Shown: piece after piece, positions 63,061-64,000 of the stretch
How the letters are laid out: every line of letters starts with the position of its first letter
How positions within the stretch are numbered: position 1 is the first letter of the stretch
Source of the DNA: Pseudo-nitzschia pungens
Lineage: Eukaryota; Bacillariophyta; Bacillariophyceae; Bacillariales; Bacillariaceae
NCBI GenBank assembly: GCA_037355855.1
Contig: CM074764.1
Location: forward strand, 2,418,001-2,482,000
Length of the DNA: 64,000 nucleotides
Direction of reading: 5' to 3'
Position numbers and translations under genes: made by a program
The notes under the pieces: model-generated
Database searches by the model: none
The model's input: only the letters and a program-made list of their open reading frames with translations
Told to the model about the DNA's origin: nothing

Positions 63061-64000
63061 GAGGCCAAGGTGGGGGAGGACATCTAGGCCAGTCAAGATG
63101 ATCTCTCAAGTGGTTGGAGGATGTCAGCTGGAAAGCCATGGGGGTAAGCCTTGTCCCATCTGGAGTACAAATATCAGCAAGGGAAATAGCCTTGAGGGAC
63201 ATTCGAATGTGATTCAAGAGGGACAAGTCAGCACCGCTGAAGCCAGCCTTGACAAAAGGCTTGCATGAGATAACAGCCATTGGAATGGAGCAGAGGAAGA
63301 TCTGGGAAGTCTTCAACCAAGCTCACAGGGTGAACAGAAAAGAACTTCCACACACGCTTGTACCAGCAGGGAGTAACGTATGAAGCAAAGGGATGATAGG
63401 GTGTGACACCAAGATGAAGAGGGAACCCCAGTTCAAGCCTGAGAGCTTCAGCAGTTAGCCTGAGAATCCTACCAGTTTGTGAGGACCTGACAGATTCCTG
63501 AAAGAGAGTGGCAATATGGCTGAACTCTTGGAGAAGATATGGATGGATGAAACCAAAGCCTTGATACAGGGAGGGACCAAAGAATACATGTCTAGGAAAT
63601 GTTTGGGACATCCCAGCTTTATTCAGCACTGGAACAAGGGCTGGGGTAAGAATCTTTGTCCAGGTAGCCTCATCAAGTTGGGTAACAGGCATGGGATATT
63701 CAACAGACTTCATGAAAGAATACTTGAAGGTGTAGAGGGAAGCCCTCTTCTCACACTTGGAAGCCTTGAGTTGAGACCCAAAAGACTGAGACTGGGACTT
63801 CATGTGAGCAATCTAGGCTTCCTCATTGCCATCCATGGAGATAAAAACCCCAAGGGTCTTGTCAGCATGGTCAACCTCAAACCGATCCAGGGTAGCTCGA
63901 TTGCCATGCTTGTCAGCAACAGAGAAGTCACCAGGCATGTCAGCAATGGAGCGATAGTCCCAACCAGATCCATTCAATTTGAATCAATCAAGTAGCAGAA
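63061..64000 (-). pseudogene. LINE polymerase fragment, runs off the right edge
   Basis: Minus strand, downstream part of RT: KTLGVFISMDGNEE, an in-frame TAG, then SQSFGSQLKASKC, SFMKSVEYPMPVTQL, FPRHVFFGPSLYQGFGFIHP, LRLTAEALRLELGFPL and a frameshift near 63290 into AGFSGADLSLLNHIR. From memory the LGVFxSMDGN and GLGxxHP words are typical of this diatom LINE polymerase. 63061-63373 duplicates 56928-57240. The catalytic RT lies outside the window. Confidence 0.85.

Overview
The window looks like transposon-dominated nuclear DNA of a diatom (stramenopile). No single marker proves this. The inference rests on three retroelement types I recognise as diatom-like: Ty1/copia polyproteins whose protease motif reads DSHADT, Ty3/gypsy elements with an unusual CxxxGHxHDWxxC Gag knuckle, and LINE-type polymerases with a C-terminal RNase H. 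The small number of introns and the roughly balanced base composition fit. I see no housekeeping gene, no tRNA or rRNA, no CRISPR array and no bacterial operon.

Layout. 1-6985 is the 3' part of a decayed copia element (A), followed by a 10-bp minisatellite. 7530-17878 holds two head-to-head copies of an unknown Cys-rich gene, joined at a perfect 54-bp palindrome. The right-hand copy is split by a gypsy element (E, 11564-17216, TSD ggcaa). 18101-33680 is a TIR-bounded composite (X) with at least four unfamiliar genes, arrays of a 28-bp palindrome, a TA-flanked MITE, and a very young nested copia (B, 20123-29823). A second TIR element (Z, 33684-34709) abuts it. 34715-36225 is a pile of gypsy LTR and gag debris. 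36759-39083 is one intact 774-codon gene of the DUF7869 type. 39695-50853 is a gypsy remnant (D) split by a minus-strand, internally scrambled copia (C), which itself carries a 5'-truncated LINE. 50854-53990 holds LINE pieces and a Lys-rich repeat ORF. 53991-56885 is a gag-only gypsy derivative (F). 57241-63060 is a nearly intact gypsy (G) lying in another LINE copy that runs off the right edge.

Two themes tie the window together. First, the order of insertion can be read from interrupted frames and target-site duplications: LINE and unknown genes first, then gypsy, then copia. Second, breaks inside otherwise open frames are almost all TGA. The same single in-frame TGA separates gag from pol in both copia copies (A, B) and both gypsy copies (E, G) where I can read the junction. 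This looks like UGA readthrough used for Gag-Pol expression, on top of CGA-to-TGA decay elsewhere. That pattern, the multigene TIR element X, and the 313-bp direct repeat exactly flanking element G are the observations most worth following.
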